Positions 17,583-24,343 of a DNA stretch of 32,143 nt are shown here, in pieces. Source of the DNA: Collinsella sp. (GTDB taxonomy: Bacteria; Actinomycetota; Coriobacteriia; Coriobacteriales; Coriobacteriaceae); the NCBI GenBank assembly GCA_019414645.1, contig DXLP01000006.1, positions 1 to 32,143 on the forward strand. Direction: 5' to 3'. Under the pieces are notes generated by a model, which saw only the letters and a list, made by a program, of their open reading frames with translations, had not been told where the DNA came from and made no database searches. Within the stretch, counting starts at the first letter, position 1; every line of letters starts with the position of its first letter. The position numbers and the translations under genes were made by a program.

Positions 17583-17972
17583 TTAGGCAACGAGCCTGCA
17601 AGCATATTCGATGGCTGCTGCGAGGCCGCCGCTCGATCGTGGTTTAAAGACCATGTCGGCGGCGGCCTCGTTTTCGTATCCGGCGCCGCGAAGGGCGAGT
17701 GCGGTACCGGCTTCCAGGAGAAGGGGCAGACCGCGTTGGCTGGTTGCGATCACGGCAGCCTGATTGAGTGAGCAGCTGTGCGCTTGGCATTGGATGGCAA
17801 GTTCACCTTGCGCCGGGCAAGGGACCAGAACGGCGGCGACGCGACTTGATAGCAATGCAAATGCTGTGCGCTCATCGGGCGAAAGGCATTCTGCTTCAAC
17901 GACGACGAGCTTGGGTGGTGCACTGTTTGTGCGAGGCGTGGCTCGGTACATGCGGACCGAAGAATCCGACAT
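17583..17972 (-). CDS. hypothetical protein beside a palindromic operator
   Basis: A 129-residue protein from the ATG at 17972, chosen because AGGAG is 7 nt upstream. It is alanine-rich with alternating beta and alpha character (KLVVVEAECLSPDERTAFAL, VAAVLVPCPAQGELAIQC), which suggests a small alpha/beta fold, and has four cysteines in its middle third. No signal peptide or membrane segment was seen. I do not recognise a family. It is transcribed away from the XRE regulator, and the 24-bp palindrome between them probably controls both. Confidence 0.6.
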   Translation of the reverse strand: MSDSSVRMYRATPRTNSAPPKLVVVEAECLSPDERTAFALLSSRVAAVLVPCPAQGELAIQCQAHSCSLNQAAVIATSQRGLPLLLEAGTALALRGAGYENEAAADMVFKPRSSGGLAAAIEYACRLVA

Positions 17973-17995
17973 AGAAAACTCCTGTGTATTCGGCA

Positions 17996-18019
17996 AAACG
18001 TAAACTATAGTTTACGTTT
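17996..18019. promoter_or_regulatory. 24-bp perfect palindromic operator
   Basis: AAACGTAAACTA (17996-18007) is followed directly by its exact complement (18008-18019). TATAGT, a good -10 hexamer, is present on both strands at its centre, so one bound repressor could close both divergent promoters. No clear -35 was found for either direction. Confidence 0.7.
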
Positions 18020-18048
18020 ATGTTCGGCTCCATTTCAAACTCGGCTGC

Positions 18049-18267
18049 ATGGACGAACGTGCGAAACAGATTCTTGGCAGGCGGGTCGAAGAGACACGCA
18101 GGGACCTTGGTATCTCCAAGGTTGATTTTTGTGTGGCGACAGGAATCAGCCGACCCTATCTCGACCGAATCGAAGATGGGACGGCAAATTTCACGCTCAA
18201 GGTTCTATTTAAGATCGCGCCCGCACTCGGCATGACAGTGTCAGAACTTCTCGAGGGTATCGAATAG
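18049..18267 (+). CDS. small XRE-family transcriptional regulator
   Basis: A 72-residue protein that is almost only a helix-turn-helix of the Cro/CI type (residues 8-65; ISKVDFCVATGISRPYLDRI holds the two recognition helices). It ends with SELLEG, typical of single-domain XRE regulators. No Shine-Dalgarno sequence is visible, so translation may be weak or from a near-leaderless mRNA that begins at the palindrome 30 bp upstream. Probably an autorepressor that also controls the divergent hypothetical gene. Confidence 0.75.
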   Translation: MDERAKQILGRRVEETRRDLGISKVDFCVATGISRPYLDRIEDGTANFTLKVLFKIAPALGMTVSELLEGIE

Positions 18268-18588
18268 GGCGTTCCCCGCTGCTAATTGACGCTCTTTGGG
18301 CGGGTCCCCCTGGTTGCGATGTGCAAAATCGCGAGTATTCAGCACCTGTTCAGCTGTAGATGGTGGCTCGGGCGGCTGGCTTTGCCTTTTTGACAGTAGT
18401 TAATCCACACGCTTAATAAAAATGTGGAATAAATATTTACTAGACGGCCTCTTCGCCCTAAAAGTTCGTCTAGCAATCGGCCGATTCTATGCCTCCGGCG
18501 GAGAAATTGCAGAATACTCCGATTTTTGCACGGCCCGAGGGGGACTACCTGTCGTTTGGGGCTGCGATAAGCGGAACTGCCTTAGGGA
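18268..18588. other. 321-bp intergenic region without a supported gene
   Basis: It lies between two convergent genes. It holds a 7-bp inverted repeat CTAGACG/CGTCTAG (18440-18473) and a TCCACA/TGTGGA pair around an AT-rich core (18403-18428). Neither has a T-run. A 68-codon open frame at 18422-18628 has no ribosome binding site and overlaps ansA on the other strand, so it is not called. Confidence 0.5.
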
Positions 18589-19602
18589 CTACGCCATCGG
18601 GATGCGGTCGTGGTTGACTTGGCTGTAGAACAGGCGCTGAATCTCGGCCGCATCACGTGACTGGCCGAGTGCCCACATGGTTTTGGCCACGAGCGTCTCG
18701 GTGGTCATGTCATCGCCGCGCAGAATGCCCGGATGATCGGCGTAAGCGCGGCCGACCTCATAAACGCCCAGATCGAGGCCCTCTTCGGGGACCTGCGTGG
18801 TCATAACGACGGTGCGACCTGAATCGACCCAGCGGAAAATTGCCTCTTGGAACGACTCGCCGGACTCGCCAAACTCGGGAATACCGCCAATGCCAAAGGT
18901 CTCAAGAATTACAGCATCGTAGCTATCGGCTAGGGCGTCCAGGATACCCGGGTTTACGCCGGGCGTAAGCTTGAGTACAAATACGCGCGGATCGATGCTG
19001 TCGTAGAAACGCACCGGGTTTTCGCCCTGATGCGTGCCGTGAAGCCCGTTGCGCACAATGCGGTCGTTGCGGATATAGGCGATGGGCGGATAGTTGACGC
19101 TAATGAACGCGTTAAAGCTCATGGTGCGCTGCTTGCGGGCGCGCGTGCCGGCAATGGCGACGCCGCCAAACACAATCGACACATCGTGCGAATGCTCGTC
19201 GAGCGCATAGAGCAGGCTCTGGTACAGATTGAGCTTGGCGTCGGTAAAGGGGTTGCCCATGGGCTTTTGCGAGCCGGTGAGCACGATGGGCTTGGGGCTG
19301 TCCTGAATCAGATAGGAAAGCGCCGCCGCGGTGTAGCTCATGGTGTCGGTGCCGTGCAGAATCACGAAGCCGTCGTGGTCGGCATAGCCTTCGACGATGA
19401 CGTCGCGGATACGCATCCAGTCGCTCGGGCGCATATTGGTGCTGTCGATGTTCATGGGCTGCACGACGTCGAGCTCGCAGAGGCCCGAGATCTCGGGGAC
19501 GCTCTGGGCGAGCTCCTCACCGGGCAGGGCGGGGGAGAGGCCGTTGCCGTCCTCGGTCGATGCGATGGTGCCGCCCGTGGCGATGAGAAGGATGCGCTTC
19601 AT
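18589..19602 (-). CDS. ansA: type I (cytoplasmic) L-asparaginase
   Basis: A 337-residue amidohydrolase that converts asparagine to aspartate and ammonia. The nucleophile Thr12 lies in ATGGTIAS, and the second active-site pair Thr85-Asp86 in HGTDTMSYTA. TGSQKP (109-114) and the C-terminal domain are complete. No signal peptide is present, which together with the AnsA-like length supports the cytoplasmic type I enzyme. The start is ATG 19602, with AGGAA 8 nt before it; an upstream in-frame ATG at 19674 would add 24 residues without similarity to the family. Confidence 0.92.
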   Translation of the reverse strand: MKRILLIATGGTIASTEDGNGLSPALPGEELAQSVPEISGLCELDVVQPMNIDSTNMRPSDWMRIRDVIVEGYADHDGFVILHGTDTMSYTAAALSYLIQDSPKPIVLTGSQKPMGNPFTDAKLNLYQSLLYALDEHSHDVSIVFGGVAIAGTRARKQRTMSFNAFISVNYPPIAYIRNDRIVRNGLHGTHQGENPVRFYDSIDPRVFVLKLTPGVNPGILDALADSYDAVILETFGIGGIPEFGESGESFQEAIFRWVDSGRTVVMTTQVPEEGLDLGVYEVGRAYADHPGILRGDDMTTETLVAKTMWALGQSRDAAEIQRLFYSQVNHDRIPMA

Positions 19603-19678
19603 GCTGGTATTCCTATCGTATTTGCCGCCGCAGAGGCGGAGTCGTTCGTCAGTATTGTGGCACAGGGCGTCCAATGTT

Positions 19679-19707
19679 CAAACGTATTACATCATCTGTA
19701 ACGTTTG
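19679..19707. promoter_or_regulatory. inverted repeat between ansA and guaA
   Basis: CAAACG (19679-19684) and CGTTTG (19702-19707) flank TTAC/GTAA, giving a broken 10-bp inverted repeat in the divergent promoter region. It could be an operator for either gene. Confidence 0.4.
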
Positions 19708-19869
19708 GTAACACTTCAATCGCCGTCAAATAGGGGCCAGGTCGTGCGTTTGCCGTGCGCTGATGGCTGCGAGGGGCGAGAAACCCCATATAACGTGTAC
19801 ACTATGAAAGTTATTTTTGTTCATTCACGCGGGTGGGCACCGGCTCCCCGCCAACAAGAGGGGGAAACC

Positions 19870-21468
19870 ATGGATCAAAAGGCTTCCGCAAAGGTCCTCG
19901 TACTCGACTTTGGTGCGCAGTACGGTCAGCTCATTGCCCGTCGCGTCCGCGACCTCAACGTGTATTCCGAGATTGTCCCCTGCGACATCTCGGCCGACGA
20001 GATTCGCGAGATGAACGCCTCTGCGCTCATCCTTTCTGGCGGCCCGGCCTCCGTGTATGCCGAGGACGCTCCGTCTATCGATCCTGCCATCTTTGACCTG
20101 GGCCTTCCCGTCCTGGGCTTCTGCTACGGCCATCAGATCACGGCCGTGACGCTCGGCGGCAAGGTCGGCCACTCCGAGGTGGGCGAGTACGGCCGCGCCA
20201 CCATTACGCGTACGGCCGGCGCCAAGCTCTTTAACTCCACACCCATGGAGCAGACCGTGTGGATGAGCCACCGCGACGCCGTTTCCGAGGTGCCCGAGGG
20301 CTTTACCGTTACCGCCAGCACCGACGTGTGCCCGGTTGCCGCCATGGAGTGCCCCGAGCGCAAGATCTTCACCACGCAGTTCCACCCCGAGGTCAAGCAT
20401 TCCGAGTATGGTCAGCAGCTGCTGAGCAACTTCCTGTTTGAGATCTGCGGCCTGGAGCCCAACTGGAGCATGGACAACCTGGTCGAGACCATGACGGCCG
20501 AGTTCCGCGAGAAGGTCGGCGACGACCGCGTGATTCTGGCCCTGTCCGGTGGCGTCGACTCCTCCGTCGTGGCCGCGCTGGGCGCCCGCGCCGTGGGCAA
20601 GCAGATGACCTGCGTGTTCATCAACCACGGCCTGCTGCGCAAGGGCGAGCCCGAGCAGGTGGAGGAGGTCTTCACCAAGCAGTTTGACGTCGACTTTATC
20701 CACGTCCACGCCGAGGACCGTTATGCCGAGCTTCTGGCCGGTGTGACCGAGCCCGAGGAGAAGCGCCGCATCATCGGCACGCAGTTCTGGAAAGAGTTCT
20801 TCGCCGTGGCGCAGCAGCTCGAGACCGATGGCAAGCCGGTCAAGTATCTGGCTCAGGGCACCATCTACCCCGACATCATCGAGTCCGGCGCTCGCAAGAC
20901 GGGCGGCAAGACGGCCACCATCAAGAGCCATCACAACCTGATCCCGTTCCCCGATGGCGTGCACTTCGACCTCATTGAGCCGCTCGACCACTTCTTTAAG
21001 GACGAGGTCCGCGCGCTTGGTCTGGCGCTGGGCCTGCCGGGTCACATCGTGTTCCGTCAGCCCTTCCCGGGCCCGGGTCTTGCCATCCGCATCATCGGCG
21101 CGGTCGACAAGGAGAAGCTCGAGATCCTCAAGAACGCCGACGCTATCGTGCGCGAGGAGCTCGATGCCTACAACCAGCGTCTGTTTGAGCAGACCGGCGA
21201 GCGCAACTCCGAGCACAGCTGCTGGCAGTATTTCGCGGTCCTGCCCGACATTAAGTCCGTCGGCGTCATGGGCGACGAGCGCACCTACCAGCGCCCGATC
21301 ATCTTGCGTGCCGTCGAGTCCAGCGATGCCATGACCGCCGACTGGGCCAAGCTGCCCTACGACGTGCTGGCCCGCATCTCCGGCCGCATTGTTGCCGAGG
21401 TCCCCGGCGCCAACCGCGTGTGCTACGACATCACTTCCAAGCCGCCTGCGACGATTGAGTGGGAGTAG
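19870..21468 (+). CDS. guaA: GMP synthase (glutamine-hydrolysing)
   Basis: A 532-residue enzyme that converts XMP to GMP with glutamine and ATP. The class I amidotransferase domain has nucleophile Cys85 (GFCYGHQI) and His172/Glu174 (QFHPEVKHSE). The ATP-pyrophosphatase loop SGGVDSS is at 226-232, and the C-terminal dimerisation domain ends in the conserved TSKPPATIEWE. The start is ATG 19870 with GAGGGGG just before it. The last codons (GAGTGGGAGTAG) are a known preferred integration site for genomic islands, and an integrase gene and attachment-like repeats follow, so this copy probably has its 3' end rebuilt by the incoming element. Confidence 0.97.
   Translation: MDQKASAKVLVLDFGAQYGQLIARRVRDLNVYSEIVPCDISADEIREMNASALILSGGPASVYAEDAPSIDPAIFDLGLPVLGFCYGHQITAVTLGGKVGHSEVGEYGRATITRTAGAKLFNSTPMEQTVWMSHRDAVSEVPEGFTVTASTDVCPVAAMECPERKIFTTQFHPEVKHSEYGQQLLSNFLFEICGLEPNWSMDNLVETMTAEFREKVGDDRVILALSGGVDSSVVAALGARAVGKQMTCVFINHGLLRKGEPEQVEEVFTKQFDVDFIHVHAEDRYAELLAGVTEPEEKRRIIGTQFWKEFFAVAQQLETDGKPVKYLAQGTIYPDIIESGARKTGGKTATIKSHHNLIPFPDGVHFDLIEPLDHFFKDEVRALGLALGLPGHIVFRQPFPGPGLAIRIIGAVDKEKLEILKNADAIVREELDAYNQRLFEQTGERNSEHSCWQYFAVLPDIKSVGVMGDERTYQRPIILRAVESSDAMTADWAKLPYDVLARISGRIVAEVPGANRVCYDITSKPPATIEWE
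21439..21468 (+). other. putative attachment site in guaA 3' end
   Basis: The segment from AAGCCGCCTGCGAC to GGGAGTAG covers the last ten codons of guaA. It is partly repeated at 21545-21570, as expected for an island att site at this known integration hotspot. Confidence 0.55.
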
Positions 21469-21544
21469 TCTGACAGGGTTCTGACCTGTATTTTTGAGTG
21501 CCGCACTGTGCTGCTGAGTTTCGTTTTGTACGAGAGTCACGGCA

Positions 21545-21570
21545 AAGCCGCCAGCGACATTGGTGAGTAA
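21545..21570 (+). repeat. degenerate second copy of the guaA 3' end
   Basis: AAGCCGCCAGCGAC, ATTG and GAGTAA repeat the order of guaA 21439-21468 with one substitution in the first 14 bases and small gaps after it. This looks like a remnant att site from an earlier or tandem integration. Confidence 0.5.
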
Positions 21571-21583
21571 ATCCGATTATCGA

Positions 21584-21616
21584 GCCTCTGTTCCCGCGTC
21601 GGAACGGAGGCTTTTT
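21584..21616 (+). terminator. intrinsic terminator after guaA
   Basis: GCCTCTGTTCC (21584-21594) pairs with GGAACGGAGGC (21601-21611) with one mismatch, followed by TTTTT. Confidence 0.8.
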
Positions 21617-22085
21617 CTTTGGCTATTTACTCCCTTTCACCTGCAATTTCGCGATTTACTCCCCGTGTTTCGAGACGGCAAGGCACGGGGCGGTATTCGG
21701 AGGAATGGGAGTAAGGATTTATCCCGAGTGAGTAGACGCGCGATTTTTGTCCCCGAGAACGAAAAGGGGCCGTTTTAGGTCCTTTGAAACTCAAATCGAA
21801 CTCAATAGGCCTTTTGACGGTCTCTGTGCGGCGTTTTCCCAGGTCGTTAATGGGGAGTAAAGAATCTCACCGTCTCAAGGAAAGCGGGAGTAATCAGGGG
21901 AAATGCCGCGGGGTACCGCCGTGTGCCGCCATGTAAGCCACCGCGTCATTTACTCCCCAGGTGCGCCGAAAATGCCTTTGCATGCAATGGGGAGTAAAAA
22001 CTCAACATACGCAGGCGTGAGCGGCGCTCACCGCCTAGCTTGGCGTCCTGATTCGGTTGCGCTGGTTGCGAAATGCGGGGAGCCG

Positions 22086-22499
22086 CTACAGCGAGGCTTT
22101 CCAGTCCTCGTATTCGTCGGCGTCGATCTCGCCGTTCTCGAGCTGCGCGCGCTTCTCTGCCCACAGCTCGATCGCCGTCGCGGCTTTGGGCGCGTGCGGA
22201 GCCTTGGGGTTCAGGGAGAGGCCCGTGCCGTCGGCGGAGGGAACGATGCCGAACGAGTCCTCGAGCCGCACGAGCAGCGACATGAGGTCGCCCGCGGTCT
22301 CGACGCCATAGTCCTTGAGGGCGTTGACGGACACGCCGAGCGCCGCGGAGATGGACTCGAGCAGCTCGGGCTTGACGGCGCGGATGCCGCTCTCGTAGTG
22401 GCGCACGGCCCCCTCGGTCAGGCCGACGGCCTCGGCGAGTTGAGCCTGCGTCATGCCGCGCGACTTGCGGTACCGCCTTATGTTTTTGCCTACGGACAT
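22086..22499 (-). CDS. CI-like XRE repressor of the integrated element
   Basis: A 137-residue protein. Residues 5-62 form a clear Cro/CI helix-turn-helix (MTQAQLAEAVGLTEGAVRHYE). The C-terminal half is acidic and helical, with no peptidase motif, so it is not a LexA-type self-cleaving repressor. AGGAGGAG precedes the ATG. It is divergent from the excisionase-integrase genes, and operator-like GTACGTAAATGTAC sites overlap both promoters. It probably keeps the element integrated by repressing excision genes. Confidence 0.82.
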   Translation of the reverse strand: MSVGKNIRRYRKSRGMTQAQLAEAVGLTEGAVRHYESGIRAVKPELLESISAALGVSVNALKDYGVETAGDLMSLLVRLEDSFGIVPSADGTGLSLNPKAPHAPKAATAIELWAEKRAQLENGEIDADEYEDWKASL

Positions 22500-22530
22500 G
22501 CGCCCTCCTCCTGGAATTACGTATCAGCAC

Positions 22531-22559
22531 ATCTTATCAGCGTACGTAAATGTACGCAA
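22531..22559 (-). promoter_or_regulatory. promoter of the CI-like repressor
   Basis: On the minus strand -35 TTGCGT (22554-22559) and -10 TAAGAT (22531-22536) are 17 bp apart. Confidence 0.6.
22540..22557. promoter_or_regulatory. operator GCGTAC-N6-GTACGC
   Basis: An 18-bp inverted repeat (arms GCGTAC and GTACGC) covering the spacer and part of the -35 of the repressor promoter. A related site is at 22607-22623. Confidence 0.6.
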
Positions 22560-22564
22560 TTCTA

Positions 22565-22593
22565 TTGACAGTACAGATACGTACGTTTACTCT
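22565..22593 (+). promoter_or_regulatory. promoter of the excisionase-integrase operon
   Basis: A perfect -35 TTGACA (22565-22570) is followed after 17 bp by TACTCT (22588-22593). The spacer contains TACGTACGTTTAC, another operator-like half site. Confidence 0.7.
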
Positions 22594-22604
22594 GAATCTG
22601 TAAA

Positions 22605-22622
22605 CCGTACGTATTCGTACGC
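22605..22622. promoter_or_regulatory. second operator, CGTACG-N4-CGTACG
   Basis: CCGTACGTATTCGTACGC is an inverted repeat with the same CGTAC core as the operator at 22540-22557. It lies just downstream of the plus promoter, near the transcript start. Confidence 0.55.
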
Positions 22623-22639
22623 CATTGATTGGAGGAGCC

Positions 22640-22843
22640 ATGGACGAGAAGGTGGCGAAGACGCCGAGGCCGCACATGCTGGACGCCGACGAGGTCGCGG
22701 AGCTGCTGAGGATCAAGAAAGGCAGCGCCTACGAGGTGATCAGGAAGATAAACGCCGAGCAGGAGGCGCGCGGGCGCGTGGTTATCCGCGGACGCGTCCG
22801 GAGCGACGTCTTCGACGCCCTGTACTTCCCGGAGGTGGACTGA
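22640..22843 (+). CDS. excisionase-like small helix-turn-helix protein
   Basis: A 67-residue protein from the ATG at 22640, with GGAGGAG directly before it. Residues 14-60 fit the MerR-like winged helix of excisionases (MLDADEVAELLRIKKGSAYE, then a basic strand RGRVVIRGRVRSDVF). Its stop lies 1 bp before the integrase start, so the two are coupled. It is expected to direct the integrase toward excision. Confidence 0.75.
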   Translation: MDEKVAKTPRPHMLDADEVAELLRIKKGSAYEVIRKINAEQEARGRVVIRGRVRSDVFDALYFPEVD

Positions 22844-22844
22844 C

Positions 22845-23915
22845 ATGCCCGTGTACAAGGATGGCAACAACGGCACGTTCTACGTGCAGTGCTACTACCG
22901 CGACGCCCGCGGCTCGAAGCGCCACAAGACGAAGCGCGGCTTCTCCTCCGAGGTGGAGGCCGCAGTGTGGGAGAGCCAGTTCAAGAGCCTTAACGGCGGG
23001 GCCATGGACATGACGTTCTCCGAGTTCGTCGAGGTGTACGCCTCCGAGGTGAAGCCGCGCGTACGCGAGCACACGTGGATCACCAAGGAGTACATCATCA
23101 ACGACAAGCTCGTGCCGTTCTTCGGAGACATGCGCATGTGCGACGTGAGGCCGATCGACCTCATCAGGTGGCAAAACGAGCTCACCGAGCACCGGGACGC
23201 CGACGGGAAGCCCTGGGCGCCGACGTACCTGCGCACGGTGAACAACCAACTGAACGCCATCTTCAACCACGCCGAGCGCTACTACGGCCTCACCGACAAC
23301 CCGGTGCGCAGGGTCGACAAGATAGGCTCGAAGAAGGGCGGCGAGATGCAGTTCTGGACCAAGGACGAGTACCTGAGGTTCAGCGAGGCGGTCATGGACA
23401 AGCCGCTGTCGTTCCACGCCTTCGAGCTGCTGTACTGGACGGGCATACGCTGCGGCGAGCTCCTGGCGCTCACGCCGTCCGATTTCATGCTGGAGAGCTC
23501 GCGGCTGCGCATCAACAAGTCGTACCAGAGCCTCCACGGCGTGGACACCGTGACCGACCCCAAGACGCCCAAGTCAGTGCGCACGATCGTCATGCCAGCC
23601 TTCCTGCGCGACGAGATGGCGGACTTCATCGAGATGCGCGACGACGTCGCCCCCGACGAGCGCCTGTTCGCCGTTACCAAGCACTTCCTGGCGCACGAGA
23701 TGGAGCGCGGGTGCAAGGCGTCGGGCGTAAAGCGCATCCGCATACACGACATACGCCATAGCCATGTGAGCCTGCTGATCGAGATGGGCTTCTCCGCGCT
23801 GGCCATCGCCGAACGCATGGGACACGAGGCGGTGGACATCACCTACCGCTACGCGCACCTGTTCCCCACGAAGCAGGACGAGATGGCCGTCGCCCTTGAC
23901 GGAGCGAGGGGGTAA
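22845..23915 (+). CDS. int: tyrosine site-specific integrase of the guaA-linked element
   Basis: A 356-residue phage-type integrase. An N-terminal arm-binding domain (1-50) and a SAM-like core-binding domain (55-150) precede the catalytic domain. The catalytic residues are Arg202 (TGIRCGELLAL), Lys240 or Lys243, His301-x-x-Arg304 (HDIRHSH), His327 (MGHEAV) and nucleophile Tyr336 (YRYAHLF). The start follows the excisionase stop at once with GGAGGTGG upstream. Position downstream of guaA suggests it uses the guaA 3' end as its site. An arm-binding domain fits with the many GGGAGTAA octamers near the left end. Confidence 0.92.
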   Translation: MPVYKDGNNGTFYVQCYYRDARGSKRHKTKRGFSSEVEAAVWESQFKSLNGGAMDMTFSEFVEVYASEVKPRVREHTWITKEYIINDKLVPFFGDMRMCDVRPIDLIRWQNELTEHRDADGKPWAPTYLRTVNNQLNAIFNHAERYYGLTDNPVRRVDKIGSKKGGEMQFWTKDEYLRFSEAVMDKPLSFHAFELLYWTGIRCGELLALTPSDFMLESSRLRINKSYQSLHGVDTVTDPKTPKSVRTIVMPAFLRDEMADFIEMRDDVAPDERLFAVTKHFLAHEMERGCKASGVKRIRIHDIRHSHVSLLIEMGFSALAIAERMGHEAVDITYRYAHLFPTKQDEMAVALDGARG

Positions 23916-23920
23916 GCAAG

Positions 23921-24343
23921 ATGCCGTGCGAGAACAGCGCCCGCAAGCGCAGCAAGACGATGGCGTTCCGCTGCACGCCCGAAGAGCACAAGCTCATATG
24001 CGAGATGGCTGCTTGGAGCGGCATGCTCAGGCAGGACTATATCATCGCCAAGCTCACCGATACCCAGGTCGAGGTGAGGCCCTCAGTGAGCGTTCAGAAG
24101 GCGCTGAAGGACTCGATGGCGGAGTTGGCCAGGGAGGTGCGCCTGGCGGCCTCTTACGGCGAGCTGAGCGATTCTCTGCAGCAGAGGGTTGAGCTCGTAA
24201 TGAAGTTCTTTCTGGCGCTCGGCGAGGAGGTTGACGCACCAGCGGAGGAAGAGGCGCAAATAAAGGCGCCCTTGGCTGTACCGAAGACGCCTGAAGCCGG
24301 CGCCGATGGCGACACGAGCATCTTCGGGATGGGGCGCGGGTAG
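23921..24343 (+). CDS. MobC-like mobilisation accessory protein
   Basis: A 140-residue protein with a basic start (RKRSKTMAFRCTPEEHKLIC) and the ribbon-helix-helix pattern of relaxosome accessory proteins (residues 12-48, WSGMLRQDYIIAKL). It is followed by a helical middle and an acidic, proline-rich tail. It begins 5 bp after the integrase stop and is in the same operon. No relaxase gene follows; instead an hsdS cassette lies on the other strand and its open frame runs into this gene. The element therefore depends on a partner elsewhere or has lost its mobilisation genes. Confidence 0.6.
   Translation: MPCENSARKRSKTMAFRCTPEEHKLICEMAAWSGMLRQDYIIAKLTDTQVEVRPSVSVQKALKDSMAELAREVRLAASYGELSDSLQQRVELVMKFFLALGEEVDAPAEEEAQIKAPLAVPKTPEAGADGDTSIFGMGRG

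Larger units (their letters stand above)
21469..22085. other. 617-bp gene-free attachment-like region with GGGAGTAA octamers
   Basis: No gene is supported here. The octamer GGGAGTAA occurs exactly on the plus strand at 21707, 21853, 21886 and 21990 and on the minus strand at 21627-21634, 21656-21663 and 21950-21957. Variants lie at 21562 and 21726. The octamer matches the guaA end GGGAGTAG. Seven exact copies in about 370 bp are far above chance. They could be integrase or excisionase arm sites of the element. A terminator for guaA is included (21584-21616). Confidence 0.6.

Noticed and set aside
18403..18432. DnaA-box-like sequence TTAATCCACA near an AT-rich stretch, suggesting an origin
   Set aside because: It has an extra base relative to TTATCCACA, there are no further boxes, and no replication gene is nearby.
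18422..18628. 68-codon open frame in the gap before ansA
   Set aside because: No ribosome binding site, overlaps ansA on the other strand, and the product resembles no protein type.
19708..19869. Possible purine riboswitch upstream of guaA
   Set aside because: No conserved purine-aptamer core or three-way junction could be drawn; only short GGGG/CCCC pairing is visible.
19825..21540. Long open frame antisense to guaA, and similar ones opposite the PTS gene (12772-14385) and hsdR (26835-28415)
   Set aside because: They mirror high-GC codon use of the real genes, have unnatural composition and no ribosome binding site or family similarity.
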